Positions 34,430 to 45,614 of a DNA stretch of 64,000 nucleotides are shown piece after piece (position 1 is the stretch's first letter; each line of letters starts with the position of its first letter). Where the stretch lies: the NCBI GenBank assembly GCA_947034895.1, contig OX344765.1, positions 29,951,001 through 30,015,000 of the forward strand, read 5' to 3'. The translations under genes were made by a program, and so were the position numbers. A model generated the notes under the pieces. It did no database searches. It saw only the letters and a program-made list of their open reading frames with translations, and had not been told where the DNA came from. The stretch comes from Rhytidiadelphus loreus. Its lineage: Eukaryota; Streptophyta; Bryopsida; Hypnales; Hylocomiaceae.

Positions 34430-34696
34430 CTTCGGCACTAAGTCCCCGTCAGAATCCGAGCTAATGCCGGGTAGGCATGGCCTGCCCGGCCAAAAAATAT
34501 AAAAGGAGCCCCCTGTATTGAACCGATTTTTCGAAATTTCTGCACTCTTCAAAGTAATTTTGGGGCCTCTGATTGCAAATATGAGTTCAGAATTTCAAAA
34601 AACAAATTTGTGTAAAAAATAAAAAATTTCAGTGTTTCCTACGGGCAGGGGCAGGCAGGCGTTAGCCCGGATTCTGACGGGGACTTAGTGCCGAGG
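34430..34696. mobile_element. MULE-type MITE, 267 bp, 9-bp TSD
   Basis: The flanking 9-mers gggggaatg (34421-34429) and gggggaacg (34697-34705) match at eight of nine bases. The TIRs, about 40 bp, start cttcggcactaagtccccgt on the left and cctcggcactaagtccccgt on the minus strand at the right, then continue through cagaatccg and gctaa. The interior includes a strong TATA-like motif. It lies about 500 bp upstream of the PGDH start codon. Confidence 0.8.
34498..34505 (+). promoter_or_regulatory. TATA-like tataaaag inside the MITE upstream of PGDH
   Basis: A perfect TATAAAAG lies within the MITE, about 700 bp before the PGDH ATG. No equally good motif is evident closer to the gene. Use as a promoter is inference. 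Confidence 0.35.
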
Positions 34697-34705
34697 GGGG
34701 GAACG

Positions 34706-35202
34706 AGAGCTTCCGTCTGTGACTCCCCCCTCTGAGTCTGACAACTCCCGCCGAAGGCAAAGGCCAGGAATTGCGAAAGATTCCGCCGGACAAAACTGAA
34801 CGGCACCCCTTCGAAAGCAGTCAAAGTAGCAGCCAGTCCATGATAACCCATGATAGCTTGCTGGCTTGGGAACAACGACGAAGAGAGCAAAAATATGAAG
34901 GAAGCAAATAGAAGCAAACTGAAGAGCACACGGGGTTTAGCAATTGGTAGGCACCAGGGTTTATGCCCCAAGCCCAATCCTCCTCCCTCTTGCCTGTAGC
35001 CTGTCTCCCTGCAGCAGCCGAGCTTCGAGCTCACATTCTCTTTCTCATATCTTCCAATTCTCAAGGTAGTCTACTTGTATCCCCAATTCCAAGCCCAATT
35101 CTTCCGCACGAGCTTGCTCGAGTGTCGCTTGCTGGTTGCAATTCGATTGCAGGCTCGCCATTTTTGACTTGAGACCATTTCCAATTTCGCAGTTTTCTGG
35201 CC
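34706..35202 (+). other. 5' flank and probable 5' UTR of PGDH
   Basis: GC-richer than the intergenic DNA before it, with pyrimidine-rich stretches (ctttctcatatcttccaattctc). The short open frames on both strands here are not conserved protein. Confidence 0.45.
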
Positions 35203-38200
35203 ATGGCGACTATGGCCGCGGTCAGGGGCGTCGTGTCTCCCGTCACGCCTCAGCAGGGGCGCCAATTGTCCTCGTGCGTTGTGCTTCGACGGGACTCTTG
35301 TTGTTTACGTGGTGGTCGTGCGAATTTCGGGGTGAATTTCGAGGTTACGAGGCGGAGAGCTGGTGCTGCGGTGAAGGTGGTGGCGGTGAACTCCGCGGTG
35401 AGTAGTACTCCGAGGAAGAGTGAGAGCGAGAAAGGAATTGTAAAGCCGACAGTGTTGGTGGCGGAGAAATTGGGCTCCGCGGGAATTGAGCTTCTGGAGA
35501 AAGTGGCGATCGTGGACTGCTCGTATAATTTGTCGCACGAGGATCTGTGCGCCAAGATTTCGGAGTGCGATGCGTTGATTGTGCGGAGTGGCACCAAGGT
35601 CACCAGAGAGGTTTTCGAGGCCTCCAAAGGTCGCCTCAAGGTAGGAAATCATTTCTACTGCTCATGAACCTCCAGTTTTGTAGATCCAGAGCACATGACG
35701 GAGTAGATGCGTCGTTCCAGTATAACGTGATTCCATAACCGGGTTTTTAATTCTAGAGGTTCGTGGGTTTGTCACTACATTGGAGGTGCATGGCTAATGA
35801 TCCAGTCAGAGTCTTCAGTGAAAATTTTGGGCATGTGGGTCGCGAAGAGTATGGGCTCCATTGTTGCATTACGAGCTTGGGGGGATTTCATAGCGTGGTC
35901 GTTTCGTTTTGGTTCCGGAGTTGACATGGTTTGTGGAATTCTTTCGTTTACGAGCTTCGGACATTGCATGGTTATGGTTCGGACATGTGTATGTGTTACT
36001 GCGATTGGTATGGTTTGTGGAATTCTCTTGCTTCCGACCTTTTGGCACATTTCATTGTTATGTTGCGGACATGTGTATGCGTGAGAGTGCGATTCACAGG
36101 CGGTGGATGGGAATTTTTGGCCATTTTTTGCAGGTTGTGGGCCGAGCCGGCGTTGGCATTGACAATGTGGACCTCCAAGCCGCGACGGAGGTGGGTTGCT
36201 TGGTGGTGAATGCCCCGACGGCCAACACCGTGGCCGCCGCCGAGCACGGCATTTCGCTGCTCACTGCCATGGCTCGCAACGTGGCCCAGGCGAGCGCGTC
36301 CATGAAGGCTGGCCAGTGGCAGCGCAACAAGTGGGTGGGCGTGTCTCTTGTGGAGAAGACTTTGGCCGTGATGGGGTTCGGCAAGGTGGGTTCTGAGGTG
36401 TCTCGTCGCGCCAAGGGCCTCGGAATGCATGTCATTGCGCACGACCCCTACGCCTCGGCGGAGCGTGCCAAGGCCTTGGGCGTGGAGTTGGTGAGCTTCG
36501 AGGAAGCTCTGTCCCGAGCAGACTTCATCTCCCTGCACATGCCGCTGACGCCCACCACCGACAAGATCTTCAACGACGAGAGCTTCGGCAAGTGCAAGAA
36601 GGGCGTGCGCATCATCAACGTGGCAAGAGGAGGCGTGATTGACGAGCCGGCACTCGTGCGCGCTCTGGATGCGGGCATCGTGGCGCAGGTTAGCCCAATT
36701 CTTTTACATGAGAATTGAACAGGTTTTGAGCCAAGGAGACATGCATGTTTGCAGGTCGTGGTTAGGTCAGGCGGTAATGATCGTGAGGCATTTTCTTGTT
36801 TACCTTGTTTTCTGAATTTCAACATGCAGGACTTGTGCTGAGATGCTGGTGTTAGGTGTGTTGTGGTACAGGCTGCCTTGGACGTGTTTACCGTGGAGCC
36901 GCCGGTAGAAGGCGATTCCCTTGTGAATCATGAGAATGTGATCGTAACTCCTCATCTTGGTGCGAGCACCAAAGAAGCTCAGGTGACCCCTGATGCTCTC
37001 GAAGACTGGGTTTATACAGTTTACAGTTGATAGAATGGCTTTATTTTTATGATTACAGTCAGACGTCACTCGCAGTTTTGTTAGTAGAATTGCACTTCTG
37101 GATCAATTTTTTGTTCGAGAAGATGAGAATTGGTGTTTCTCTCTCGTTCATCCACTGAAGGTGGTCAGTAGTCTCAATTGGTTATCCTGAGTGTTCTGAC
37201 TTGCAATAATCAGTTGATTTATTGACTTGGCAAACTTCTTGCAGGAAGGGGTCGCTGTGGAAATTGCTGAGGCTGTGGCGGGTGCTTTGGCTGGAGAGCT
37301 CTCAGCGACAGCAGTCAATGCGCCTATGGTTCCTGCAGAGGTCAACCTTCTGCCATTCCTGGTCTTGGATCTGTATAATTTTTCAATTTATGCTTTTGAG
37401 CGCAATTACTTTCAAGTTATGGGAGACTTAGTAACCTTGCATCTGTCCCTAGCTCGGTTTAAACCCCTAAAGAACCAAAGGATCAAATTGAACCTCTTGT
37501 CTTCTGTAGCAGTTTCAAATTAGGTCAGTAGGAAGCTTTCTATCGTCCAATTTGATTGATTGTTTGATTGACCAACACATGCGATGTCCGTCACTGATTC
37601 TGGTGATTCAAAATTAGGCCACCATCGGAGCTAGAATTTTCTCAACATGATCAATCGAAATTGATCGCTTTAAAAGCATCAATCCTGGTCCTTCAGGGGT
37701 CAAGTAACGTAGTCAACCGCCTGAATTTTTTTAACATCTGCTAGGAGACTTGGCAAGAATCACTGTATCTGATTTTCTGAACCTCTTCGTTCTTTTCAAC
37801 AGGTTATCACGGAGCTGGCCCCGTATGTGACCCTGGCAGAGAGGCTTGGAAGGCTTGCAGTACAATTGCTGTCGGGTGTGGCTGGTGTGAAGGCCGTGAA
37901 GGTGGTCTACCGATCCGCCCGTGCTGATGACGACTTGGACACTCGGCTACTGAGAGCCATGATCACCAAGGGCTTGATCGAGCCAGTATCGAGCGCATTC
38001 ATTAACCTTGTGAATGCCGACTACGTGGCCAAGCAGCGTGGCTTGAAGATCAGTGAGGAGAGACAGCCCATCGATGGTCCTATCGAAGTCCCATTGGAGT
38101 CTATCGCGGTAAGCTCTCACAAGGACTACATAGTGTGGTCTCCTCTTTGTTGCTCTTGCTTATGCATATGATTACTGGAGTCGGTTATTAAGCATAACCC

Positions 38201-39210
38201 TCTCCTCCACAATAAGGTGTACACACCTATTATCATCACTAATAACAACTTAATTACAACTGAGCATAGTTACTATTATTAAACATAATTTATTTATTGT
38301 ATCTCATCGGCCACTGAAAGAGGATACCAATGCCCTTTAGCATGCATTATTTGGTCACAGTATGAATAAGTTATGGATTTTCAAAGTACTGTCTCTAGGT
38401 GCACCAAAAAGTAACCAATAGTAGGCTCTCCTAGACTCTCATGTTTTGACTATGTACAAATTGTATAATCATTATCTAGGTTTTTAATCAAAATGTAGTT
38501 GCTGCATTTTGGGCAGTGTTGATTATGATTGTACATACTTTAGATGAAGATCGTCAGACCTTGGAGATCTATTGCTCTCTTAAAGAGTCTGAGAGGATGG
38601 GATTATGACGAAGTCCTCTTTCTCATCTCCAACTTCTTGTTGTCGTCTCTTTCAAGATTGTCAAATAGGGTTGTTGAATTCTCCAATCAGTGATAATTAT
38701 ACTGAGGGATGAATGCTTTTCCAGTGAATGATGACATTGAGTATTACATGGATAGAGTCATATGAAAGTTTTACTTCTCTGTTTGCGTTCGAGACACCTA
38801 TGATTAGCGAAGCATTTGCTAACTGATGATTTACGTGTTACAATCAGGTCACCATTGCAGGCGTTGAATCGAAGTTCACAAGCTCGGAGCAAGATGGCGC
38901 CATTCATCTGGAGGGCAAGGTGAAGGGCGGCGTGCCCTATCTGTCCAAAGTGGGGAGCTTCGGCGTGGATGTGAGCCTGGAAGGCAGCATCATCTTGTAC
39001 CGACAGGTGGATCAACCCGGCATGATTGGGCAGGTGGGGACGATTCTTGGGGAAGACAACGTGAACATCTCCTTCATGAGTGTGGGCAGGAAGTCACCTC
39101 GTCAGCATGCTGTCATGGCGATCGGGGTGGACGACGAGCCCTCCAAGGCTACCCTTCAAAAATTGTGCGACATTCCGGCTGTCGAGGAGTTTGTGTTCCT
39201 CAAATTATGA
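35203..39210 (+). CDS. PGDH: D-3-phosphoglycerate dehydrogenase, plastid, six exons
   Basis: It oxidises 3-phosphoglycerate to 3-phosphohydroxypyruvate with NAD+, the first step of the phosphorylated serine pathway in plastids. Exons: 35203-35640, 36134-36688, 36872-36982, 37245-37340, 37803-38108, 38848-39210. All junctions are phase 0 and the product is 622 aa, like plant PGDHs. Residues 1-70 look like a transit peptide (Ser/Arg-rich, few acids). The N-terminal substrate domain starts near [10 protein letters not shown]. The NAD-binding loop is GFGKVG (227-232) with Asp250 after the second strand. The catalytic trio of the D-2-hydroxyacid dehydrogenase family is present: Arg311 (NVARGG), Glu340 (VEPP) and His359 (TPHLG). 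An intervening domain (about 410-545) and a C-terminal ACT domain (548-622, [10 protein letters not shown]) for serine feedback follow. The start is chosen for its gccATGGcg context. No defects seen. Intron 4 holds a TTAA element. Confidence 0.97.
35926..36089 (+). repeat. 84-bp tandem duplication in PGDH intron 1
   Basis: atggtttgtggaattct starts at 35926 and again at 36010. Each copy runs through a cggacatgtgtatg segment. The sequence in between is imperfect. It lies wholly inside the first intron (35641-36133). Confidence 0.8.
37459..37703 (+). mobile_element. TTAA-type element in PGDH intron 4
   Basis: The left end is TTAA-acccctaaagaaccaaagg and the right end is aatcctggtccttcagggg-TCAA, so the termini are inverted over about 17 bp. 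The interior (ccaatttgattgattg, gattgaccaacacatgcgatg, ctgattctggtgatt) is homologous to the element in the first intron of the ARM-like gene at 61445-61665. It occupies more than half of the 462-bp intron. Confidence 0.75.
38211..38420 (-). mobile_element. Decayed TA-flanked MITE in PGDH intron 5
   Basis: It starts ataaggtgtacacacc and keeps gcatagttactattatta, ccactgaaagaggatacc and a tttggtcacagtatg block in family order. The right end is uncertain. Confidence 0.4.
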
Positions 39211-40733
39211 AGCCTTCAATTTTCTATTACCCTTTTTGTCACCAATATGAAGGATTAGTGTGCTAACCTAGACTCGTTCTCCGAAGCTTCCTTGCAGATG
39301 CCCCTGTTTTAAGTAGTATTAGCAACCTTACTTTCCAATGTTAGGTTTCATACTTGTGTACCCTAGAACCTGTGGGAATGGTTGGGTATATTTTGCACTA
39401 GTAGTAGTAAAAAATTCTTGTAGACTCCGTTGTGAGAATATTTGGTGCTACCGGTACTGCTGGTTGCTGGTGGTAGAAACTTTGGCACTGGGAAAAGGCT
39501 TATGCCATAACTGAAGCCCGTTCACTCTTACTGTACCAATTTGTTTGGTTTGATAATTATTAAAAATTGGGTTTCCTTTCTTTTTCTCTCTCCAAGGTCT
39601 CTTCGATTGTCGATTTCTTAGGTTTTACCTTTGCATCCACGTTTGACTGTCCGTCTGCTTCTAATCACAGCCCTTTGACTCATATCCTCAAGATGAAATC
39701 AATTCTGCTTATGCATCCGAATCTGACTTTGCTTATTTGCTGCGTCGTGGACCTCAACCCCTGGAACTATTCAAGCTTTTGAATTCAGATCATTACTTAC
39801 TTACCCGTGTAAGGATCATCTACTGTAAATGGAACAGTCTTGCACAGGAAATTGGAGGACAATGTGCTAATGGAGCTGGATTGCAAGATGAGCTACATAA
39901 TGCTCAACAGCATTATTGGACATCACACCCGATCCACTCCATCAAGAATGTCCAAATCTGCAGTTTTTAGTGGATTCAAGGACTCCAATGAGATAGGGAC
40001 ACCATAGGAACACAAACTCCTCAAACACGGAACTTGACATTACGGAACTCGTCATCTTCGTTGCATTCCCCCACCCAATAAATTCAAATAAACATACAAG
40101 TTGGATCAAGCAGACAGAGAATAACTCAAACCCTACGACCAACAAGACTAAAGATAATTCCATTGACGATACTTCTTCAACCCAAACCACGAGGATCTAG
40201 ATTGAATCTCTTGAAGAAGCTCGATTGTTTTCCAAAGGCCGTCAACACACAACGAGCGCTGAACCGAAAGAAGCGAGGCTGGGGATCAACAAGCATCATC
40301 CAGAACAGATGTTACCCATCCACAAAAAGTCCGGTCCCTCGTTTTTTCTCCAAGACCTAGAATTCCATGGACAGGCACACGTGTCCTAGTCGGTGAATCT
40401 TGATTCCCTCCCTCAGTTTCTCTTTGATATAAGGTCCATGCCACACATTCAAGCCAAAGCAAAAGACCAACCTCCACTAACTTAACCATGAGATTTGCAA
40501 CCGACAGGAGCAGCTTCCACAGTAACTTCTTAAAAAAAACAAGCCAAACAGAAACACAAAACTCTACAATCAAATTGAGCCCTCCGTCTGTCTCTCAAGC
40601 GCTATCGTACTGTGCTGTACTGGGTCCTTCACAAACTATATTAAGTTGCCAACTGGGAGAAGTGAAGTGAAGTGAAGTGAAGTGAAGGGTGAGGGTTGGA
40701 AGAAAGCTAAGTTAGGGTAAGCTAGTAGGAGGC
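39211..40733. other. 3' flank of PGDH and adjacent GC-richer DNA
   Basis: 39211-39560 is the probable 3' UTR and downstream region. 39560-40660 is richer in GC than the repeats around it, with short open frames (+ strand 39737-39970; - strand 39942-40190 and 40286-40573) that I do not recognise. It could be a lost gene or a non-coding transcript. Confidence 0.35.
40657..40688. repeat. (AAGTG)n microsatellite
   Basis: gaagt units repeat about six times without interruption, ending in gaaggg. Confidence 0.95.
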
Positions 40734-40865
40734 ATGGATAAGAGGAGGCTCGTGCGTTTGCCTTTCCATCGCATTCTAGGGTTCTGTGGAAGAATCTTCT
40801 TTCTGTGGAGGAAGAAACTGGGCCACTTGCCTGCAGCGGAATCTAGCATCCGAGAGAGAATCTAA
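40734..40865 (+). CDS. Possible small ORF, 43 aa, unrecognised
   Basis: The frame begins ATG GAT AAG at 40734 in a good context (ggcATGGat) and ends TAA at 40863-40865. The product is basic (about one quarter Arg/Lys) with a hydrophobic middle (ILGFCGRIFFLW). A TATA-like actatattaag lies about 100 bp upstream, beyond the (AAGTG)n tract. No family is recognised. A transposon (40906-41708) begins 41 bp after the stop, so the frame could be the 5' remnant of a longer gene. It may equally be chance. Confidence 0.25.
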   Translation: MDKRRLVRLPFHRILGFCGRIFFLWRKKLGHLPAAESSIRERI

Positions 40866-40905
40866 GACTGGATAGAGAAGGTAGTGTAGACCAGCAGACT
40901 TTACT

Positions 40906-41708
40906 GTAACCCTGACACCCAATTTCTGGAGGACGAACAGATTGAAAATCACTTTTCTTTCTCATTCATAACTGCTTGGATGAAAGTCATCATAATTTTG
41001 TCTAAGTTAGGTACACCCAAATGTGCCACTGACCTTAAAGGGCCATCTACACTATGTGTACATCTCCAAAATCAATTCTATACCTATGTGGAAGAAACGC
41101 TTTAAAAATCAAACTTTGTTCCTTAATAACTTTTGCATACAGTATCCAAATGCCACGTTCTTTAGTGCGTTGAAACCTCCTTTCACTTGCCAATAGGAAC
41201 ATGTGAAAATTTGACTTGTCTAATAATAGTAGATAGGCTCAGTAGCAAAAAGTGGCGGTTTTGGGTGTACCTACCTTAATGGGCAGGAATGGTGTTACAA
41301 ATGTCGAAGTGTGTCAAGTGGTTGACCAAGCCCAAATTGCATTGACTCTAGTTCAAATAGGATTTACAACAATGAGGTCAAAGATTTAAAGAACAGAAGG
41401 ATTTCAAAAAAATCACCATGTTAAGAGGACTTCATTTCAAATCCATTCCAAAAAAATTTACTCAGAAAATGACAATATTTTGCTTGTGATTGGATTTAGA
41501 AGGAATTTAGGAATTTTCCTTTTAAATTTTATAGAAAAATATTGGTGATAGCATTGGTGAATCTAACTGTACATATGGAATCTAATGATTTAAAGGCTAG
41601 AAATTTTTATTTGTATATCAATTCCAAAATATTCTTCCAAAGAGTACTTTATGATGATTTTTCTCAAATTGTTGATTTGGGAGAAGACTCTAGACGTTTA
41701 GGGTTTAA
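40906..41708 (-). mobile_element. Family R TTAA-type element with a nested MITE
   Basis: It begins GTAA-ccctgacacccaatttctgg and ends ctctagacgtttaggg-TTTAA. Segments inverse to 17546-17964 include aggaatttaggaattttcc, gtgaatctaactgtacatat and tggatgaaagtcatcat. The MITE at 41003-41278 sits inside. Confidence 0.65.
41003..41278 (+). mobile_element. TA-flanked MITE, copy 11, nested in a family R element
   Basis: It starts taagttaggtacacccaaa and ends ttttgggtgtacctacctta. All interior landmarks are present, so it is one of the best-preserved copies. It lies inside the family R element, so it inserted later. Confidence 0.85.
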
Positions 41709-42667
41709 TTTTGAATCATGGAACAACGAGACCTATCACCAAGGTAGAAATGAAAATCAAACCACTTCAAAGATTTTTTTAAATGAAAAGCTATAGATAC
41801 TCTTCTTCACTCATTGTTCCCCATTTTACGATTGTAGTCATATAGGGACATAGCATCTTGTAGTGTAGCTATTTGTTTATATAGATTTAATACCTAGTAT
41901 TTTCCAAAAATTTCAAGTTAATAACTTGTAGTAAATTGAGTCACACTCTAGTTACAATATTGTTAGTCTTTGCATCCAAGTTTTAAATCTAAATCAAAAA
42001 CTTTGAATGCTCTTCAATTATACACATGATTTCGTAAAACATGTGTATTATTAAAAAAAATTCCAATTTATGTAAATATATATGCCCAATTATATATGTT
42101 CAAATACATTAAACTTCATTATCCTTGATCATGTATCAAAATGCATAACTCTTTTTACTTTAATACATATGTTAACCTTCAAACAACAAACCCAACCAAA
42201 AAGGCTAGACTTTCAAAAAATCTTCAAGAAATTTCCTCCAACACTCAACTACTGTACATGTGAAATTCCATGTTATCATTCTCATTGTCTTGACAAAATG
42301 CATCTATCAATCTAACTCTTGGATTTTTAATTACAATTTGAATCTATATTTTTTGCATTGAAAAGTTTGATGTTTTCTTTTAATAGTGGCTCTAAGGTTA
42401 CCCACGGCCTTGAAGAGTGTGGAAATTCATCATTGAATGGTCATTTGAACAAGCTGCATGATGACTATTTAAGAAAGATTATGAAATTTAAGTTTGGGGG
42501 ATCCTTTGAGGACTTCAAATGTCCTTTAAGGGTTAAGCACTCAATATATATACAATAAATTTTAAAACAATTCTTATTCATGGTGCACATGAAACTATGT
42601 GCTCATTATACCATGTAGAGTTGATTTAAAAAATGTACTAAAAAAAGGGATCATGTGCCAAATTTTG
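41709..42667. other. Intergenic DNA with one isolated element end
   Basis: A right-type terminus aaatgtcctttaagggttaa occurs at 42517-42536 without a clear partner. The rest is AT-rich. Confidence 0.35.
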
Positions 42668-43230
42668 CTCGGGGGGTCATTTAGAGTGTCCATTAGAAAC
42701 CATGTGCGAACAAAACTTTGGACCCCCTATATACTTTTTGAATTTTAAATTAAAAAAAATTAAAAAAATATGAATAGATTTTCCTACTTTGAAAGTTTAT
42801 GTTTTGAATTATTGATATTTTTATTTGTTAATAATAATTAGTTACAAATTTTTGAAGTAAAAAGACACACTGTAGAACTCAAAAATAACTTTCACACCCC
42901 TATATTATATAAGAAAAAATTGTCTAAAAAATGAACAAATTTTTTCTAAAAATAACTCATTATTGAAAGCTCATTTTCAGTTGAATATTGACTCAATGTT
43001 CATCTAAATTTGTCCTCTATAATTATCTGAGTTGAAAATCATGCCATTTTAGTTCATTTTCAACCTCTTTTAGAAATCATTTCATATTTTATTTGAGTTG
43101 GAAATTTTGGCAATAGAAAGCTATAGTCATTATTAAACAATGTTCAAAATTTTAGGTTGAAATTATAGTTTATTAGAAATCACTTGTTCGCACATGGTTT
43201 GTTATAGTAGAACTAAGTGCACCCCCGGAG
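42668..43230 (+). mobile_element. hAT-like MITE, copy B (563 bp), perfect 8-bp TSD aaattttg
   Basis: Direct copies of aaattttg flank it at 42660-42667 and 43231-43238. The termini are ctcggggggtcatttag and, on the minus strand, ctccgggggtgcacttag. An inner inverted pair, aaccatgtgcgaacaa, lies at 42698 and near 43195. The interior is homologous to 16211-16793, although the outer termini of the two differ. Confidence 0.85.
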
Positions 43231-43238
43231 AAATTTTG

Positions 43239-45614
43239 TCTGGGCAATGTTCAATTTTGCATATTGGGGTCCCCCAAAATTCTCCCCCAAAGAATTCCAA
43301 GCCCAAAAATTCAAATGGAAATTCTTAAAGATTGATCATACACTTGAATATCTCATTTCATTGTATCATATATTAAAATTTTCATTTCAACAAATGGTAT
43401 GGATTAGAAATTGAACTTATATCCACATATGTGTCCATGTGTACCATATATTTGTACTTGTATTTATAAATTGAGTAGGGATGAATAATTTATTTTTCTA
43501 ATTCTTTTCCCTTATTTTAAGGAGTTAATGTGCAATGACGATTTTGGTTGCATATTGCATAGCCACTTCTTTCTATAAGTTTTACATTTTCAAAATAGAT
43601 TGGAAACTAGACTTAGTAAGTTTGATTGTCTTGATAAAAATAAAAATTCAGTAGTAGTCATTTGAAATCAAAATCTAGTACATGAAATTCAATGCATTTC
43701 ATTTTATTTGTTACTTTGAGTTTCATACTTTGTTTTGTTCAAACTTCTTGCTTCAATCACAAGATTCTTAATCATGTCAAGGAAAAAAAAAAATATTAAC
43801 AAATGTGATCCCTTGATAAAATATTGAAATAAGAACTTCAAATGCAAATTATGAGAGCAATTTTTTTTGAAATCACCAACATAAAATTGTGCTTTTAAAA
43901 TATATTATATAGAGTGAACCAACCATTTACTGCACACATCCAGAAATTGGCCAAATACATTACAATAAGCACACAATTCACCTCCCAATTCATTTGCAAT
44001 GCCAAATGATCGCAGACTGTGTGGTAAAGGGTTGCAAGTAATTTTCAACTAGATTTCAAGTGCATGACTTTTAAATTGCAATAAAATTTGTAGGAAGAAA
44101 TCTTTTCACATTCTTTTCTTAAAAGGTGAATCTTAACAAGACATTTAATAATCTCAAAACAAACAAGTCTTTCTATTTATGTAGAAAAGGATTGTAAATT
44201 TATCCATGCGGTGATTGGCAAGTTTACTATACCTCCTAATTTCAGAAATTGAATACACACAAAGCCTATTGGTAAAGATTTTCCAAAGAAAACTTTAAAT
44301 GCCAATTACCAAAGCAATTATTCTTCAAATCCAACTTGTAGTATGCCATTGGAAAAGTCTTTGAATTGTGCTTCTATCAATATAAAATAAACTTTCAAAT
44401 TTTAGAAATTGAAAACACACAAAGTCTCTAATGTATTATGCCAAAGATTGAGATGTTATTTATAAAAGGAACTCTAATTACAAATAAGAGGAGATTGTAA
44501 ACTTTATTCAAATGAATGATGTCTTGATGTCTTAGGCTCTTAAGTTATACATTAGTCTTCTAATATCTATAGAAATGAAATTATTTGTTTTTGTTAAATT
44601 AAATTTTCTAGCCTTACAAAGGATCAATAAATCTTTCAATCCACTGTGGAGATTTTTGGATTGTGAAAGTATATGGTAGAGGACGTATTTGTAGAGACGT
44701 CAAGTGTAATGTCAATTTTTAGGACTTACTTGCATAGCAAGATATTTTGGGAAACATTTCTTGTCATTGATACCCATAAAAAATGGTAGAGATATGCCTA
44801 ATATGATCTTCAACTTGTTAGATTTGTAAGTTCAAAATCCATTGTACAAAAAATTTGTCACCTATGGTGGTCATAGTCATCTGAAATTCTCAAGTAGGGT
44901 TTTGAAATGCTTTTTGTTTTATTTCAAATGCAAATACTTTGCAATATATATGATTGATATTCACAAAATTTTAGTAGATTTTAGCACAAGTATAGTACAA
45001 GATCCTCTAATTTGATTTCTAGAACATTCATCTTTTTGTTTTATTTGTCAAATGTAATAGGAATGGTAGTTTTGAGTGTTTTATTACAAATAAGGCTTCG
45101 GTCCTTTCAAAGCAAAATTGGAAAATGACATTTGGCAAAAAAGATTTGTTTTATCCCCATCCAATTTTTTCTTAAACTTTCAAATTTTGTTTTTAGAAAT
45201 ATATTTTATCGGACCTATCATGCCATTCACTACTCTATGGCTTGAGGGAATTCTAGTTAGCATATAAGAGTGAACTTCCATAGTTACTATATCAGATTCA
45301 GAAATGAATCTTCAAGTTTTCTAGAATTAGAATTGCCTTTGTCAAGTTTCATGATGCTATCACTTATATCTGCATAGGAAGACTACATTTTGAGAATAGC
45401 TTTGCCTTGTTGTCAAACTAGAAACTATCCAAAAGTTCAATTCCAATTTCAAAAACATTTTTCAGACATTAGAAACTTGAGTCCCCCACTTCCCATGAGA
45501 CTCCCTCCAATTTTAGCAACCAATAACTCCAATTTTTCTTTCACAAATATTATACACTTCCATATAAAATTATAGGTGCTTGAAAATATGCCCTAACAAT
45601 AACAAAAAACAAAC
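43239..45614. other. Intergenic DNA, nothing recognised
   Basis: Long AT-rich stretch with only frames shorter than 66 codons. Phrases such as aaattgaaaacacacaaagtct recur in part near 44250 and 44410, suggesting an old internal duplication. Confidence 0.4.

Noticed and set aside
35909..36133. Alternative PGDH start in intron 1
   Set aside because: The extra residues are non-conserved and the exon 1 join restores the family sequence exactly at GRLK/VVGRAG.
35996..36538. 180-codon minus-strand frame opposite PGDH exon 2
   Set aside because: It is the antisense shadow of a GC-rich coding exon and has no family resemblance.
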